Source of the DNA: Acidobacteriota bacterium
GTDB taxonomy: Bacteria; Actinomycetota; AC-67
Length of the DNA stretch: 41,655 bases
NCBI GenBank assembly: GCA_016208485.1
Contig: JACQXY010000046.1
Coordinates: 1-41,655, forward strand
Direction of reading: 5' to 3'
Of this stretch, positions 24,506-32,717 are shown piece after piece; position 1 is the stretch's first letter; each line of letters begins with the position of its first letter. A program made the translations under genes and the position numbers. A model generated the notes under the pieces. That model was not told the origin of the DNA, made no database searches, and was given only the letters and a program-made list of their open reading frames with translations.

Positions 24506-25423
24506 ATGGCGGCGCGAGGACGGCCGAGGGGGCGGCGCCCGGCGCACGCGCTGCCGCCCTACGGCTGGTATCCGCCGCCGTCTCGACCGCTGCCGGCGGA
24601 GGGCATCCGCGCGCGCAGCAGGCGCGGCGACATCGGTGAGACCTGGTGGTCGCGGCGCTTCATCGACATCCTCGAGTCGTTCCACATGGGCTCCCGCCTG
24701 ACCCGCGGCCGCCGCTACGCGCGCGCCGGGCAGGTGCTGGACCTCGTCGTCGAGCCGGGCGCGGTGACCGCGCGCGTACAGGGATCGCGCGCGAAGCCGT
24801 ACCGCGTGCGTATCGGGACCCTCACGCTTTCGCAGAAGGACTGGGGTCGCGTGGAGGAGACGATGGCCTCCAAGGCCGTTTTCCTCGCGAAGCTCCTCTC
24901 CGGCGAGATGCCGCGCGACATCGAGGAGGCGTTCGCCGAGACGCGGCTCTCGCTGTTCCCCGCGAACGCCCGGGACCTCACGACCGACTGCTCCTGTCCC
25001 GACTGGGCGAACCCCTGCAAGCACATCGCCGCGACGTACTACCTGCTCGCCGAGGCGTTCGACGCCGACCCGTTCCTGATCTTCAGGTGGCGGGGGCGCG
25101 ACCGCGAGGAGCTGCTGGCTCGCCTCAGGGCCAGCCCGAGCGGCCTCTCCGATGAGGAGCACTCCGAGGACCTGTGGGATGTGCCGGCGCCGGAGGTCCG
25201 CCCGCTCGCCGAGTGCATCGATCGCTTCTGGGACGCAGGCGAGGGCATCGACCATGCGCCCCCCCGCCCTCGCGCGGCCGCCGTGGCGGATGGGATCCTG
25301 CGCGGACTGGAGCCGGGGACGATCGAGGTCCGGGGCCACACGCTCGCCGATGTGCTCGCTCCCGCCTACGCGGCCATCACCGTTGCCGCCGAGCGGCGCG
25401 CGCTCGAAGACGAACCCGAATGA
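24506..25423 (+). CDS. SWIM zinc-finger protein
   Basis: A 305-residue protein with an N-terminal WWSRRFIDILES block, a central beta region and the SWIM zinc finger CSCPDWANPCKHIAATYYLL (CxC...CxH), a DNA- or protein-binding module. ATG 24506 immediately follows the SNF2 stop, so the two are an operon. In actinobacteria SWIM proteins of this architecture regularly sit beside HelZ-like SNF2 helicases and are thought to act with them on DNA; the function is untested. Confidence 0.9.
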   Translation: MAARGRPRGRRPAHALPPYGWYPPPSRPLPAEGIRARSRRGDIGETWWSRRFIDILESFHMGSRLTRGRRYARAGQVLDLVVEPGAVTARVQGSRAKPYRVRIGTLTLSQKDWGRVEETMASKAVFLAKLLSGEMPRDIEEAFAETRLSLFPANARDLTTDCSCPDWANPCKHIAATYYLLAEAFDADPFLIFRWRGRDREELLARLRASPSGLSDEEHSEDLWDVPAPEVRPLAECIDRFWDAGEGIDHAPPRPRAAAVADGILRGLEPGTIEVRGHTLADVLAPAYAAITVAAERRALEDEPE

Positions 25424-25929
25424 CGTCCTCCTCCCTTCCCGGATCACGTCACCCGCGGAAGCACCGCTCGCAGGGGATCGAGCAGCGCGTTGCGCGCGCC
25501 GCCGAGGCGGTTCTTGCCGACCGGCGCTACGTGAGCGCCATCGACATCTTCGTCGGGCTCGGCTGGCTCCAGCCGTCCCGCGTGGATGAGTGGCGACAGG
25601 GACGCCTCCCCTCCCTCGAGCGCGTTGTGACCGCGAACCTCCACAAGATCTCGAGGGCAATGAAGGCATTTCGCCGGTGGGCCGAGCGCCGTGGCCTGCA
25701 CCCGAGTGCGACCGCCTACGTCGCCCGCACTCGGGACCGCCGGCCGCTGCGGTTTTCGGTGAGTGGGGATGCGGCCATCGAGCGCGCGTACCGCACGCAC
25801 TGGGTGTCGCCCGAGCAGTCGGAGCGGAAGCGCCGACGAGTCGCGGAGCGAGCGAGCCGCCGCCCCGACCTCGTGGTGGTCTCGGCGACTGGACGGGCGC
25901 CGCATGCTAGGCCACCGGCGGTCTTCTGA
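25420..25929 (+). CDS. Hypothetical protein of the SNF2-SWIM operon
   Basis: A 169-residue protein, ATG 25420 overlapping the SWIM stop (ATGA). It starts with a basic stretch, then AAEAVLADRRYVSAIDIFVG and LGWLQPSRVDEWRQGRLPSL, then SRAMKAFRRWAERRGLHPS, a pattern I have seen in conserved actinobacterial hypotheticals. The C-terminal half has many Arg (YRTHWVSPEQSERKRRRVAE). Nucleic-acid binding is plausible from charge. Most likely a third component of the same DNA-related operon. Confidence 0.72.
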   Translation: MTSSSLPGSRHPRKHRSQGIEQRVARAAEAVLADRRYVSAIDIFVGLGWLQPSRVDEWRQGRLPSLERVVTANLHKISRAMKAFRRWAERRGLHPSATAYVARTRDRRPLRFSVSGDAAIERAYRTHWVSPEQSERKRRRVAERASRRPDLVVVSATGRAPHARPPAVF

Positions 25930-26008
25930 TCATGCCCGGCGGCGGTCGCTCTGACGGCCGGGCGGGCGGAGTCCGCCCCCTTGCGCCTTCCGCCGCGCTC
26001 CGAGAATC

Positions 26009-26600
26009 TCACGGCAAGCTCAAGACCAGGGGCCGCCGCGATCCGCTCGACGAGCGTCCTCCTGCCGCCGGTCGTGTGGCGGCTGTTCCTGCGGTTGGAG
26101 AGGACCAGTCGGTGGCAGGGGCCGCGGGGTTCTGACCGGCTGCGTGGGCTGGAGGGTTTCTAGGTCTGGCAGTCTGCCCCCGCGACGTCCCGAGAAGCCG
26201 GGCCACCATTGCGCCTCGCGAGCTTGCTCCGAGCTTCTGCATGCAGTGCTCGATGTGCGTGCGCACCGTGTGTTCTGACAGGAAGAGGGCGGATGCGATT
26301 CCCCTCGTGGTAGCGCCTGCGATCAGCAGTCGAGCGATGTCCTCTTCTCGCCGGCTCAGCTCAGGTCCGCGCCGCGGAGAGAGAGAGAGAGAGAGAGTCC
26401 TGAGGCGACGCGCTTCGGTGTCCGTTCATCGCAGGGTGCCTCGCGTCGTCGAGCTGACCGCCGTCCAGAAGGATCTCGAGCCGCAGCCCACCCCGGTCAT
26501 CGGCCGTCAACCTGACGTCCTGGACCCTGAGTGTCGCCAGGCGCGCGGGCGCGCGCTGTGTGCCGGCCTCGCGGTCTTGTGGTCCCGCCGCTTGTGCCAT
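26009..26600 (-). CDS. LuxR-type regulator B, frame interrupted at a (GA)10 tract (phase-variable candidate)
   Basis: Paralogue of the regulator at 17.4-17.9 kb. From ATG 26600 (GGAGGA upstream) MAQAAGPQDREAGTQ ... VQDVRLTADDRGGLRLEILL reads into the tract at 26377-26397, leaves frame and stops at about 26361. The HTH part (ELSRREEDIARLLIAGATTR ... LSEHTVRTHIEHCMQKLG) is in another frame. Again 8 or 11 units would join the halves; 10 are present. An 8-base insertion near 26168 removes the stop used in copy A, so this frame runs on to 26009 antisense to the permease remnant. The N-terminal frame is conserved between copies, while the HTH frame upstream of the tract contains a stop (near 26497). 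The real gene therefore does change frame at the repeat. Confidence 0.7.
26057..26163 (+). pseudogene. Remnant of the ABC-2 permease 3' end
   Basis: Encodes SVLLPPVVWRLFLRLERTSR ... DRLRGLEGF and a TAG, matching the last 30 or so codons of the permease ending at 17365, with an 8-codon insertion. It lies in the same position relative to LuxR-type gene B as the intact permease does to gene A. This marks one edge of an old segmental duplication. Confidence 0.75.
26377..26397. repeat. (GA)10 dinucleotide tract inside LuxR-type gene B
   Basis: Ten GA units plus a final G, one unit more than the tract in copy A, with identical bases on both sides (CCGCG and TCCTGAGGCGACGCG). Confidence 0.9.
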
Positions 26601-26754
26601 CCCCGTCCTCCTCGTGAGAGCCTCGTCGGAAGACCGTATTCGACATTGGTCTCGCGTTTCCTGCTCGCCTCTTGGACGGAGGTCTTGCACGGGGTCGGCG
26701 ACCGCCGCGACCCTCCTCCTGGCATCGGTCTGTTACCCTGTCAAGCCAAGAAGC

Positions 26755-26792
26755 TGTCTGATTACCCCAGGCGGGGGATTCGGACGCCGGAT
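26755..26792. promoter_or_regulatory. 38-bp conserved element, copy B
   Basis: Identical to 18014-18051 over 38 bases, again between the LuxR-type gene and the divergent peptide gene, 53 bases before the peptide start. Confidence 0.6.
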
Positions 26793-26844
26793 TTCCTTGC
26801 CATCCTCCCCTTTGGGAATCGAGATCGGCGAAGGGAGGTGGCGG

Positions 26845-27009
26845 ATGAGGCGCGCAGTGTTGTCGGTCGTCCTGGCTCTCGTCTTCTCGCTGGCAGGGTT
26901 CGGGCTGCCGGCGCAGGCCATGACGTGCGGCGGGGGGCATTTCATCATTTGTAGCATGGACGACGGCTCGATAGTTATCTGCGGGAAAAGCGGGTGCGAG
27001 AAGCTCTGA
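26845..27009 (+). CDS. Small secreted Cys-rich peptide B
   Basis: A 54-residue exported peptide divergent from LuxR-type gene B. GGGAGGTGG lies at good distance before ATG 26845. The signal peptide MRRAVLSVVLALVFSLAGFG ends at PAQA. The predicted mature part is 29 residues, from MTCGGGHFIIC through SMDDGSIVICGKSGC to EKL, with four Cys that could form two disulphides. The GGxxF[VI][VI]C core is shared with peptide A. The 3' end overlaps the leucine-rich-repeat gene by 16 bases, so their translation is coupled. A secreted signal or effector is inference. Confidence 0.68.
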   Translation: MRRAVLSVVLALVFSLAGFGLPAQAMTCGGGHFIICSMDDGSIVICGKSGCEKL

Positions 27010-27962
27010 CGATTCCCTACCTGCGGGCTGCCAGGTGGACGATCCACCGCTTGCCCGACGGCTTGGACGGAAGGCGCCTCGAGGACGACGTGCCGCGGGG
27101 CGCCTTCGCGCTGTTTCCCTTCCTCCTGAATGCAGGCGACTGGCGTCGCGTGGAGCCTCCGGAGGGCGGGGTTGGTGTGTCCCTGGCGCCAAACGAGGAG
27201 CTTCACCTGTCGCTCCAAGGTGGGGATGCGTCCGCCCTGGACGCCCTTGACATCGGCGACTCGCGGCTGAGAGGCCTTGATGCCAAGGGATGCGGACTGT
27301 GTGATCAGGACCTGGAACGGCTATCGCGGTTCTCCGGCCTCAAGCTTCTTGGCCTGGCGGGCAATGCGATCGGTGGTCCAGGGTTACGGCACCTCTCGGC
27401 GATGCGAGATCTCGAGATCCTGATGGTCCAGGGCAACCCGCTGACGACACTGGCGGGCCTCGGGGATCTGCCCAGCCTTCGTGTCCTGTGGGCCAGCGGC
27501 CGGTCGCTCGGGAGCGACGGGCTTCGCGAACTCTGGCGACTGCAGGGCTTGACGTCCCTCGTGATTCAGCATTCCCTCCTGGACGATGACGCGGCGCCTC
27601 ATATCGGTCGCCTCATCGCGCTACGCGAACTGAATCTTGCCCATGCGCCGCTCGGTGACGGGGGCCTGGCGGCCCTCGCCGACCTGAGCGAGCTGCGGGT
27701 CCTGAGCCTCGCGGGGACGAAGGTCACCGGGGAGGGCCTGCGGAGGCGTGCCGGCTCGTGGATGAGCCTGCAGGTCCTGAACCTAGCGTCTGTCGACGTC
27801 GGCTCGGAGGTGGAGGATCTGGTCGAGGGGCTCCCGCGGCTTCACACGCTCGACGTTCATGCGACCCGGGTCCCCGATGAGGTCCGGCTCAGGCTCCGGA
27901 GGCGCGGGCTCATCGTCGACGGTGTCTCCGACGCCGCGGGGGCCGGCGCGCGAGAGGGTTGA
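26994..27962 (+). CDS. Leucine-rich-repeat protein
   Basis: A 322-residue protein from GTG 26994, overlapping the peptide gene. After about 75 N-terminal residues come roughly eight leucine-rich repeats of 23-25 residues (for example LKLLGLAGNAIGGPGLRHLS, LEILMVQGNPLTTLAGLGDL, LRELNLAHAPLGDGGLAALA, LRVLSLAGTKVTGEGL). No signal peptide or membrane segment is seen, so it is probably cytoplasmic and binds another protein. Overlap with the peptide gene points to a shared role, possibly binding the peptide precursor or the regulator. Module A has no such gene. Confidence 0.75.
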   Translation: MREALTIPYLRAARWTIHRLPDGLDGRRLEDDVPRGAFALFPFLLNAGDWRRVEPPEGGVGVSLAPNEELHLSLQGGDASALDALDIGDSRLRGLDAKGCGLCDQDLERLSRFSGLKLLGLAGNAIGGPGLRHLSAMRDLEILMVQGNPLTTLAGLGDLPSLRVLWASGRSLGSDGLRELWRLQGLTSLVIQHSLLDDDAAPHIGRLIALRELNLAHAPLGDGGLAALADLSELRVLSLAGTKVTGEGLRRRAGSWMSLQVLNLASVDVGSEVEDLVEGLPRLHTLDVHATRVPDEVRLRLRRRGLIVDGVSDAAGAGAREG

Positions 27963-27968
27963 TAGAAT
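27963..27968 (+). promoter_or_regulatory. Extended -10 box for prfB
   Basis: TGATAGAAT is an extended -10 (TGn then TAGAAT). It ends 9 bases before ATG 27978, so the prfB message would be leaderless or nearly so. Confidence 0.5.
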
Positions 27969-27977
27969 CCCGGCGTG

Positions 27978-29109
27978 ATGCTGGCCGATTACCTTCAGGA
28001 GCTCGAGGCCCTTGCCGTCGTCGTGGACGACGCCCGGGTCTATCTTTGACGTCGCCTCCAAACGCATCCGCATCCAGGCCCTAGACGAGCAGGCCGCTTC
28101 CCCGACTCTCTGGGACGACCCCGACCGCGCGAAGGCGCTCCTCGGCGAGCTTGCGCGCCTGCGCGACGACGTCGCCACGTACGAGCGGCTCGCCGCGCGC
28201 CGCGAGGACCTCGCGGTTCTCACCGAGCTGGCGCGCGAGGAGGGCGACATGTCGGTCGAGGATGAGATCCGCGATGGGATCGAGGCTCTCCGGCGGGAGC
28301 TGGCCGAGCTCGAGGTGCGCACGCTCCTCGGAGGCGAGTACGACGAGCGCGACGCGGTCGTGACGCTTCACCCCGGCGAGGGGGGCACGGAGAGCCAGGA
28401 CTGGGCGGAGATGCTCTTGCGGATGTACCTACGCTGGGCGGAGCGCCATGGGTTCGAGGCCGAGGTGATCGACGCCCAGGAGGGGCAGGAGGCGGGAATC
28501 AAGAGCGCCACGGTCATCTTCCGGGGCCGCTACGCGTACGGACAGCTCGCGGCGGAGCGCGGCGTCCACCGACTGGTGCGCATCTCGCCCTTCGACGCGC
28601 AGAAGCGCCGGCACACCTCCTTCGCCGGCCTCGACGTGGTCCCGCTGCTCGACGACGACGCCCCGGTCACGATCAACCCGGACGAGATCAAGGTGGACGT
28701 GTTCCGCTCTTCCGGTCCCGGCGGGCAGTCGGTGAACACGACCGACTCGGCCGTGCGGATCACGCACCTGGCGACCGGAATGGTCGTCACGTCGCAGAAC
28801 GAGCGCTCGCAACTGCAGAACAAGCAGACCGCGATGCGGGTGCTGCAAGCGCGGCTTGCCGAGCGCATGCGCGAGGAGCACGTCCAGAAGCTCGAGGAGC
28901 TGCGCGGCGAGCGCCGCGGCATCGCGTTCGGGAGCCAGATCCGGTCCTACGTCCTGCAGCCCTACCAGATGGTGAAGGATCTGCGGAGCGGCGAGGAGAC
29001 CTCGAACGTGGGCGCGGTCCTCGACGGAGACATCGACGTCCTTATCCGCTCGGTCCTCGAATGGCGCCGTCGCGAGGCCGCCGCGTCCACGGGCGGGAAG
29101 ACCGGATAG
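27978..29109 (+). CDS. prfB: Peptide chain release factor 2 (programmed +1 frameshift)
   Basis: Recognises UGA and UAA stop codons and triggers peptide release. ATG 27978 opens a 23-codon frame ending CTT TGA at 28044-28049; slipping one base there gives CTT-GAC and the main frame, DVASKRIRIQ. This is the classic autoregulatory frameshift that senses RF2 level. The upstream Shine-Dalgarno-like stimulator is weak here (CCCGGGT instead of AGGGGG). The full product is 376 residues, with the stop-codon motif SPF in RISPFDAQKRRH and GGQ at 248-250 within SSGPGGQSVNTTDS. GTG 27975 is an alternative in-frame start. Confidence 0.95.
28038..28050 (+). promoter_or_regulatory. prfB +1 frameshift site
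   Basis: GTC TAT CTT TGA C: the slippery CTT followed by an in-frame TGA and C, as in most bacterial prfB genes. Only a short GGG lies in the place of the usual stimulatory AGGGGG. Confidence 0.9.
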
Positions 29110-29118
29110 CCTCTCTGG

Positions 29119-29124
29119 TATAGT
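29119..29124 (+). promoter_or_regulatory. -10 box for the transketolase-ftsEX operon
   Basis: TATAGT, 10 bases after the prfB stop and 52 bases before ATG 29176. No clear -35 is seen. Confidence 0.4.
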
Positions 29125-29175
29125 GAATCCACCTTCCCGGGCTGTTTTCCGCGTTCGATCACGGGGGGATCCTTG

Positions 29176-30069
29176 ATGCCGCATGCAACTGACGCGCCGG
29201 CACGACCGGACGTCCAGACCCTCAGGGACATCTCGCGCGAGTTGCGCGCCGACATCATCCGCATGCTCGTCGAGGCGAAGTCCGGGCATCCCGGCGGTTC
29301 GCTCTCGGCCATCGACGCCCTCGTGTGCCTCTATTTCGGCGGGGTGCTCCGCTACCGTCCGGCCGAGCCCGAGTGGCCGGAGCGCGACCGCTTCGTCCTC
29401 TCGAAGGGTCACTGCACGCCGGCGCTGTACTCGGTTCTCGCGCGCGCCGGCTACTTCCCGCGCGAGCGGCTCATGAGCTTCCGGAAGTTCGGCAGCCCCT
29501 TGCAGGGACATCCCGACCGGACGAGGCTGCCCGGGGTGGAGGCCTCAACCGGCTCGCTCGGGCAGGGGCTCTCCATGGCGCTCGGCATGGCGCTCGCCGC
29601 GCGGATCGACGGTTCGGGCCGGCGCGTGTACGCGATGCTCGGGGACGGCGAGATCCAGGCCGGGCAGGTGTGGGAGGCGGTGATGTCCGCCGGCAACTTC
29701 GGCGTGGACAACCTCACCGCGATCGTGGACTGCAACCAGGTGCAGCAGACCGGGCTCGTGCGGGACATCCAGGATGAGGAGCCGCTCGCGGCCAAGTGGA
29801 GCGCGTTCCGCTGGAACGTGATCGAGTGCGATGGCCACGATCACGCGCAGGTCCTGGACGCGCTCGACGGCGCGCGCGCATGTCGCGGCCGGCCGACCGT
29901 GATCCTCGCGCGAACGGTGAAGGGCAAGGGAGTGTCATTCATGGAGCTCGACTACAACTGGCACGGCAAGGCGCCGAGTCCCGAGGAGGGGGAGCGCGCG
30001 CTCGCCGAGATCCTCGCCGGGGAATCGAGCCCCGCGCCTGCGGCGCTCCGTGGGAAGGGTGACCGCTGA
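29176..30069 (+). CDS. Transketolase, N-terminal (TPP-binding) subunit
   Basis: One half of a split transketolase of the pentose phosphate pathway, 297 residues from ATG 29176 (GGGGG upstream; a TTG one codon earlier is possible). It has the thiamine-diphosphate motif MLGDGEIQAGQVWEAVMSAG...NQVQ, the substrate-binding SKGHCTPALY and EASTGSLGQGLSMALG, and the conserved KGKGVSFME near the end. The second half follows with a TGATG overlap. In these split enzymes the two chains together form the active site. Other TPP-dependent ketol transfer in isoprenoid or sugar-acid pathways is possible. Confidence 0.92.
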   Translation: MPHATDAPARPDVQTLRDISRELRADIIRMLVEAKSGHPGGSLSAIDALVCLYFGGVLRYRPAEPEWPERDRFVLSKGHCTPALYSVLARAGYFPRERLMSFRKFGSPLQGHPDRTRLPGVEASTGSLGQGLSMALGMALAARIDGSGRRVYAMLGDGEIQAGQVWEAVMSAGNFGVDNLTAIVDCNQVQQTGLVRDIQDEEPLAAKWSAFRWNVIECDGHDHAQVLDALDGARACRGRPTVILARTVKGKGVSFMELDYNWHGKAPSPEEGERALAEILAGESSPAPAALRGKGDR

Positions 30070-30995
30070 TGGGCGCGGTGGCGACGCGGCAGGCGTTCGG
30101 GGACGCGATCGTGCGCATCGGCGGCGACCCGCGCGTGGTCGTGCTCACCGGCGACCTCAAGAACTCCACGCACACGGAGGACTTCGCCAAGGCTTACCCC
30201 GACCGCTTCTTCGACGTCGGGATCGCAGAGAGCAACATGCTCGGCGTCGCGGCCGGCCTCGCCCTGTCGGGGAAGGTGCCGTGGGCGTGCTCGTTCGCGG
30301 CCTTCATCGCGAACCGCCTCGAGACCGTGCGCGCATCGGTCGCCTACAACGCGGCGAACGTGCGGATCGTCGGCACGCACGCCGGGATCGGCATCGGGGA
30401 CGACGGCGCGAGCCAGATGGCCCTCGAGGACGTCGCTGCGATTCGCGCCCTTCCGAACGTGGGAATCGTGCAACCCTGCGACGGACCTGAGACGCAGCGC
30501 GCCGTCGAGTACCTGCTCGACCACGACGGGCCGGCTTACCTGCGGCTCATGCGCCAGAAGACTGAGACCGTCCACGCCGAGGACTACTCCTTCCGTTTCG
30601 GCGAGGCCGAGGTCCTGCGGGACGGCGCCGACGTGGCGTTCGTCGCGAGCGGCGGGCTGGTGCAGGAGTCCCTGGGCGCGGCGAGGATCCTCGAGGCCGA
30701 GGGCGTGTCGGCGCGCGTGCTGAACGTGCACACCATCAAGCCGCTCGACGCTGCGGCGATCGTCGAGGCCGCGCGCGCGTGCGGCCGGGTGATCAGCGCG
30801 GAGGACCACAACGTGGACGGCGGGCTCGGCGGCGCGGTGGCCGAGGCGATCGGCGAGGCCGGCGTGGGGGCTCGTCTCGTCCGGGTTGGCCTGCGCTCGT
30901 TCGGCGAGTCGGGCTCGACGGCCGAGCTCTACGACCGCTACGGCCTGTCGGCGGCGAGGCTCGCCGGGGCGGCGAGGAGTCTCCTCTCCCGATGA
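30069..30995 (+). CDS. Transketolase, C-terminal subunit
   Basis: A 308-residue partner of the preceding subunit. The pyrimidine-binding domain ([20 protein letters not shown], then [20 protein letters not shown] with the catalytic Glu) is followed by the C-terminal domain ([20 protein letters not shown], then [19 protein letters not shown]). ATG 30069 overlaps the first subunit's stop. Its own TGA overlaps the ftsE ATG (ATGA), so transketolase and ftsEX are transcribed and probably translated together. Confidence 0.92.
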   Translation: MGAVATRQAFGDAIVRIGGDPRVVVLTGDLKNSTHTEDFAKAYPDRFFDVGIAESNMLGVAAGLALSGKVPWACSFAAFIANRLETVRASVAYNAANVRIVGTHAGIGIGDDGASQMALEDVAAIRALPNVGIVQPCDGPETQRAVEYLLDHDGPAYLRLMRQKTETVHAEDYSFRFGEAEVLRDGADVAFVASGGLVQESLGAARILEAEGVSARVLNVHTIKPLDAAAIVEAARACGRVISAEDHNVDGGLGGAVAEAIGEAGVGARLVRVGLRSFGESGSTAELYDRYGLSAARLAGAARSLLSR

Positions 30996-31669
30996 TCCGC
31001 ACGATCGGCGTCACGAAGACCTACAAGAACAACGTCGTCGCGCTCCGCGACGTCTCGATCGACATCCAGCGGGGCGAGTTCGTCTTTCTCGTCGGTCCCT
31101 CGGGATCCGGCAAGTCCACGTTCATCCGCCTGCTCACGCGTGAGGAGGATCCGACCTCCGGCGAGATCTACGTCGCCGGCAAGAACATCACCCAGCTCGC
31201 GCACTGGAAGGTCCCGATGCTCCGGCGCAACATCGGCTGCGTCTTCCAGGACTTCAAGCTGTTGCCGACCAAGACCGTCGCGGAGAACGTCGCCTTCGCG
31301 CTTGAGGTGATCGGCCGCTCGCGCGACGTGATCGCCCGCCGCGTGCCCGAGATCCTCGAGCTGGTCGGGCTCGGGGACAAGATGTCCAACCTCCCCGACG
31401 AGCTGTCCGGCGGCGAGCAGCAGCGGGTCTCGATCGCGCGGGCGTTCGTGAACCGGCCCCAGATCCTGCTCGCCGACGAGCCGACGGGCAACCTCGACCC
31501 GGGGACGTCGGTGGACATCATGAAGCTGCTCGACCGGATCAACCGCACCGGGACCACGGTGCTGATGGCGACCCACGATCACGCGATCGTGGACGCGATG
31601 CTCCGCCGGGTCGTCGAGCTGGATCGCGGCTCGGTGATCCGCGATCAAGAGCGAGGGGTGTACGGCTAG
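30992..31669 (+). CDS. ftsE: Cell division ATP-binding protein FtsE
   Basis: ATPase of the FtsEX complex, which sits at the division site and switches on cell-wall hydrolases. Standard length of 225 residues. Walker A is GPSGSGKST at about 35-43, signature LSGGEQQRV, Walker [14 protein letters not shown]-loop [13 protein letters not shown] 30992 overlaps the transketolase stop and the TAG stop overlaps the ftsX GTG. Confidence 0.97.
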   Translation: MIRTIGVTKTYKNNVVALRDVSIDIQRGEFVFLVGPSGSGKSTFIRLLTREEDPTSGEIYVAGKNITQLAHWKVPMLRRNIGCVFQDFKLLPTKTVAENVAFALEVIGRSRDVIARRVPEILELVGLGDKMSNLPDELSGGEQQRVSIARAFVNRPQILLADEPTGNLDPGTSVDIMKLLDRINRTGTTVLMATHDHAIVDAMLRRVVELDRGSVIRDQERGVYG

Positions 31670-32547
31670 TGGCCATCAGGGTTGACTACGCGGTCCGCGA
31701 GACCCTCAACAACATCCGCCGCCAGATGTTCATGAGCGTCGCGGTCATCCTGGTCGTGGCCGTCTCTCTCTACCTCGTGGGCGGGGTGCTCCTCCTGCGC
31801 TTCGCGGTGAACCGCGCGTTCGCGCTGCAGACGGCGAACGTCGAGGTAACGGTCTTCCTCGCGCGCGACGTCACTCCCGACTTGCGGGACCAGATCGAGA
31901 AGGACCTCGGTCAGATGCCCGAGGTCTCGCGCGTGACGTATGAGTCGAAGCAAGAGGCGTACCGGCGTTTCAAGGATCTGTTCCGCGACCGGCCCGAGCT
32001 CGTTCGGAACACGTCGCCCGATGCGCTGCCGGAGAGCTTCCGGGTGAAGTTGCGCGACCCGAAGCAGTTCGAGGTCGTGCGGGACCGCCTTCAGGGGCGC
32101 CCGGGCATCGATCAGATCCGCGACGAGCGCTCCTTCCTCAAGCAGTTCTTCCGCGTGGTGGACGATGTCGGGCGGATCGGGTGGATCCTCGTCGGGCTGC
32201 TGACGGCGGCCGGGGCTCTTCTGATCGGGACCACCATCCGGCTCGCGATCTTCGCGCGGCGCCGGGAGATCGGGATCATGCGGCTCGTTGGGGCGACGAA
32301 CTGGTTCATCCGGGTGCCCTTCATGATGGAGGGAGTGTTTCACGGCCTGGTCGGGGCGGGCGCCGCCCTCGCGCTGCTGATCGCCACCCGCCCTCTCTTC
32401 GTCAAGGTCGCGAGCAGCCTCCAGGCCCTTCAGCTCAGCGTCTCCTACGGCGACATCGCGCGCTACGGCCTCGTCCTGCTCCTCGCGGGGGTCCTGATCG
32501 GGGGGACCGGGAGCCTCTTCGGGCTGCGCCGGTTCCTCGACGTGTAG
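31669..32547 (+). CDS. ftsX: Cell division protein FtsX
   Basis: Membrane partner of FtsE, 292 residues from GTG 31669. One helix near the N-terminus (FMSVAVILVVAVSLYLVGG) is followed by an extracellular domain of about 120 residues that contacts the hydrolase. Three C-terminal helices complete the FtsX/MacB-like core, with ARRREIGIMRLVGATNWFIR between the first two. The hydrolase it would activate is the M23 protein just downstream. Confidence 0.96.
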   Translation: MAIRVDYAVRETLNNIRRQMFMSVAVILVVAVSLYLVGGVLLLRFAVNRAFALQTANVEVTVFLARDVTPDLRDQIEKDLGQMPEVSRVTYESKQEAYRRFKDLFRDRPELVRNTSPDALPESFRVKLRDPKQFEVVRDRLQGRPGIDQIRDERSFLKQFFRVVDDVGRIGWILVGLLTAAGALLIGTTIRLAIFARRREIGIMRLVGATNWFIRVPFMMEGVFHGLVGAGAALALLIATRPLFVKVASSLQALQLSVSYGDIARYGLVLLLAGVLIGGTGSLFGLRRFLDV

Positions 32548-32717
32548 GCTCTTCCCCCCACCTCCAGCAAATGGTATAAACAGGATCTCCTAAAGGGCCA
32601 GGAGGACCGAACCGACGCTAGAGAGAGCAACCCAGGTTGTTCCAGTTGTTGACAAGTGTTGCTGAAGTAAATGTAGGATAGCTGCTGTTCCGTCGTCGGA
32701 CGGGTTGGGGGAGGCTA
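32548..32717. other. Intergenic promoter region of the M23 gene
   Basis: A 170-base gap. TTGACA at 32649-32654 and TAGGAT at 32674-32679, 19 bases apart, form a plausible promoter for the peptidase gene; TATAAA near 32573 is another -10-like hexamer. GGGGGAGG at the right end is the ribosome-binding site. Confidence 0.5.

Noticed and set aside
23477..25669. Long open frame antisense to the SNF2-SWIM operon
   Set aside because: Same shadow effect of high G+C; composition is biased and there is no start with a ribosome-binding site or a known domain.
27978..28049. Short upstream peptide ending at the TGA before prfB
   Set aside because: It is the first part of RF2 before the programmed +1 frameshift, not a separate gene.
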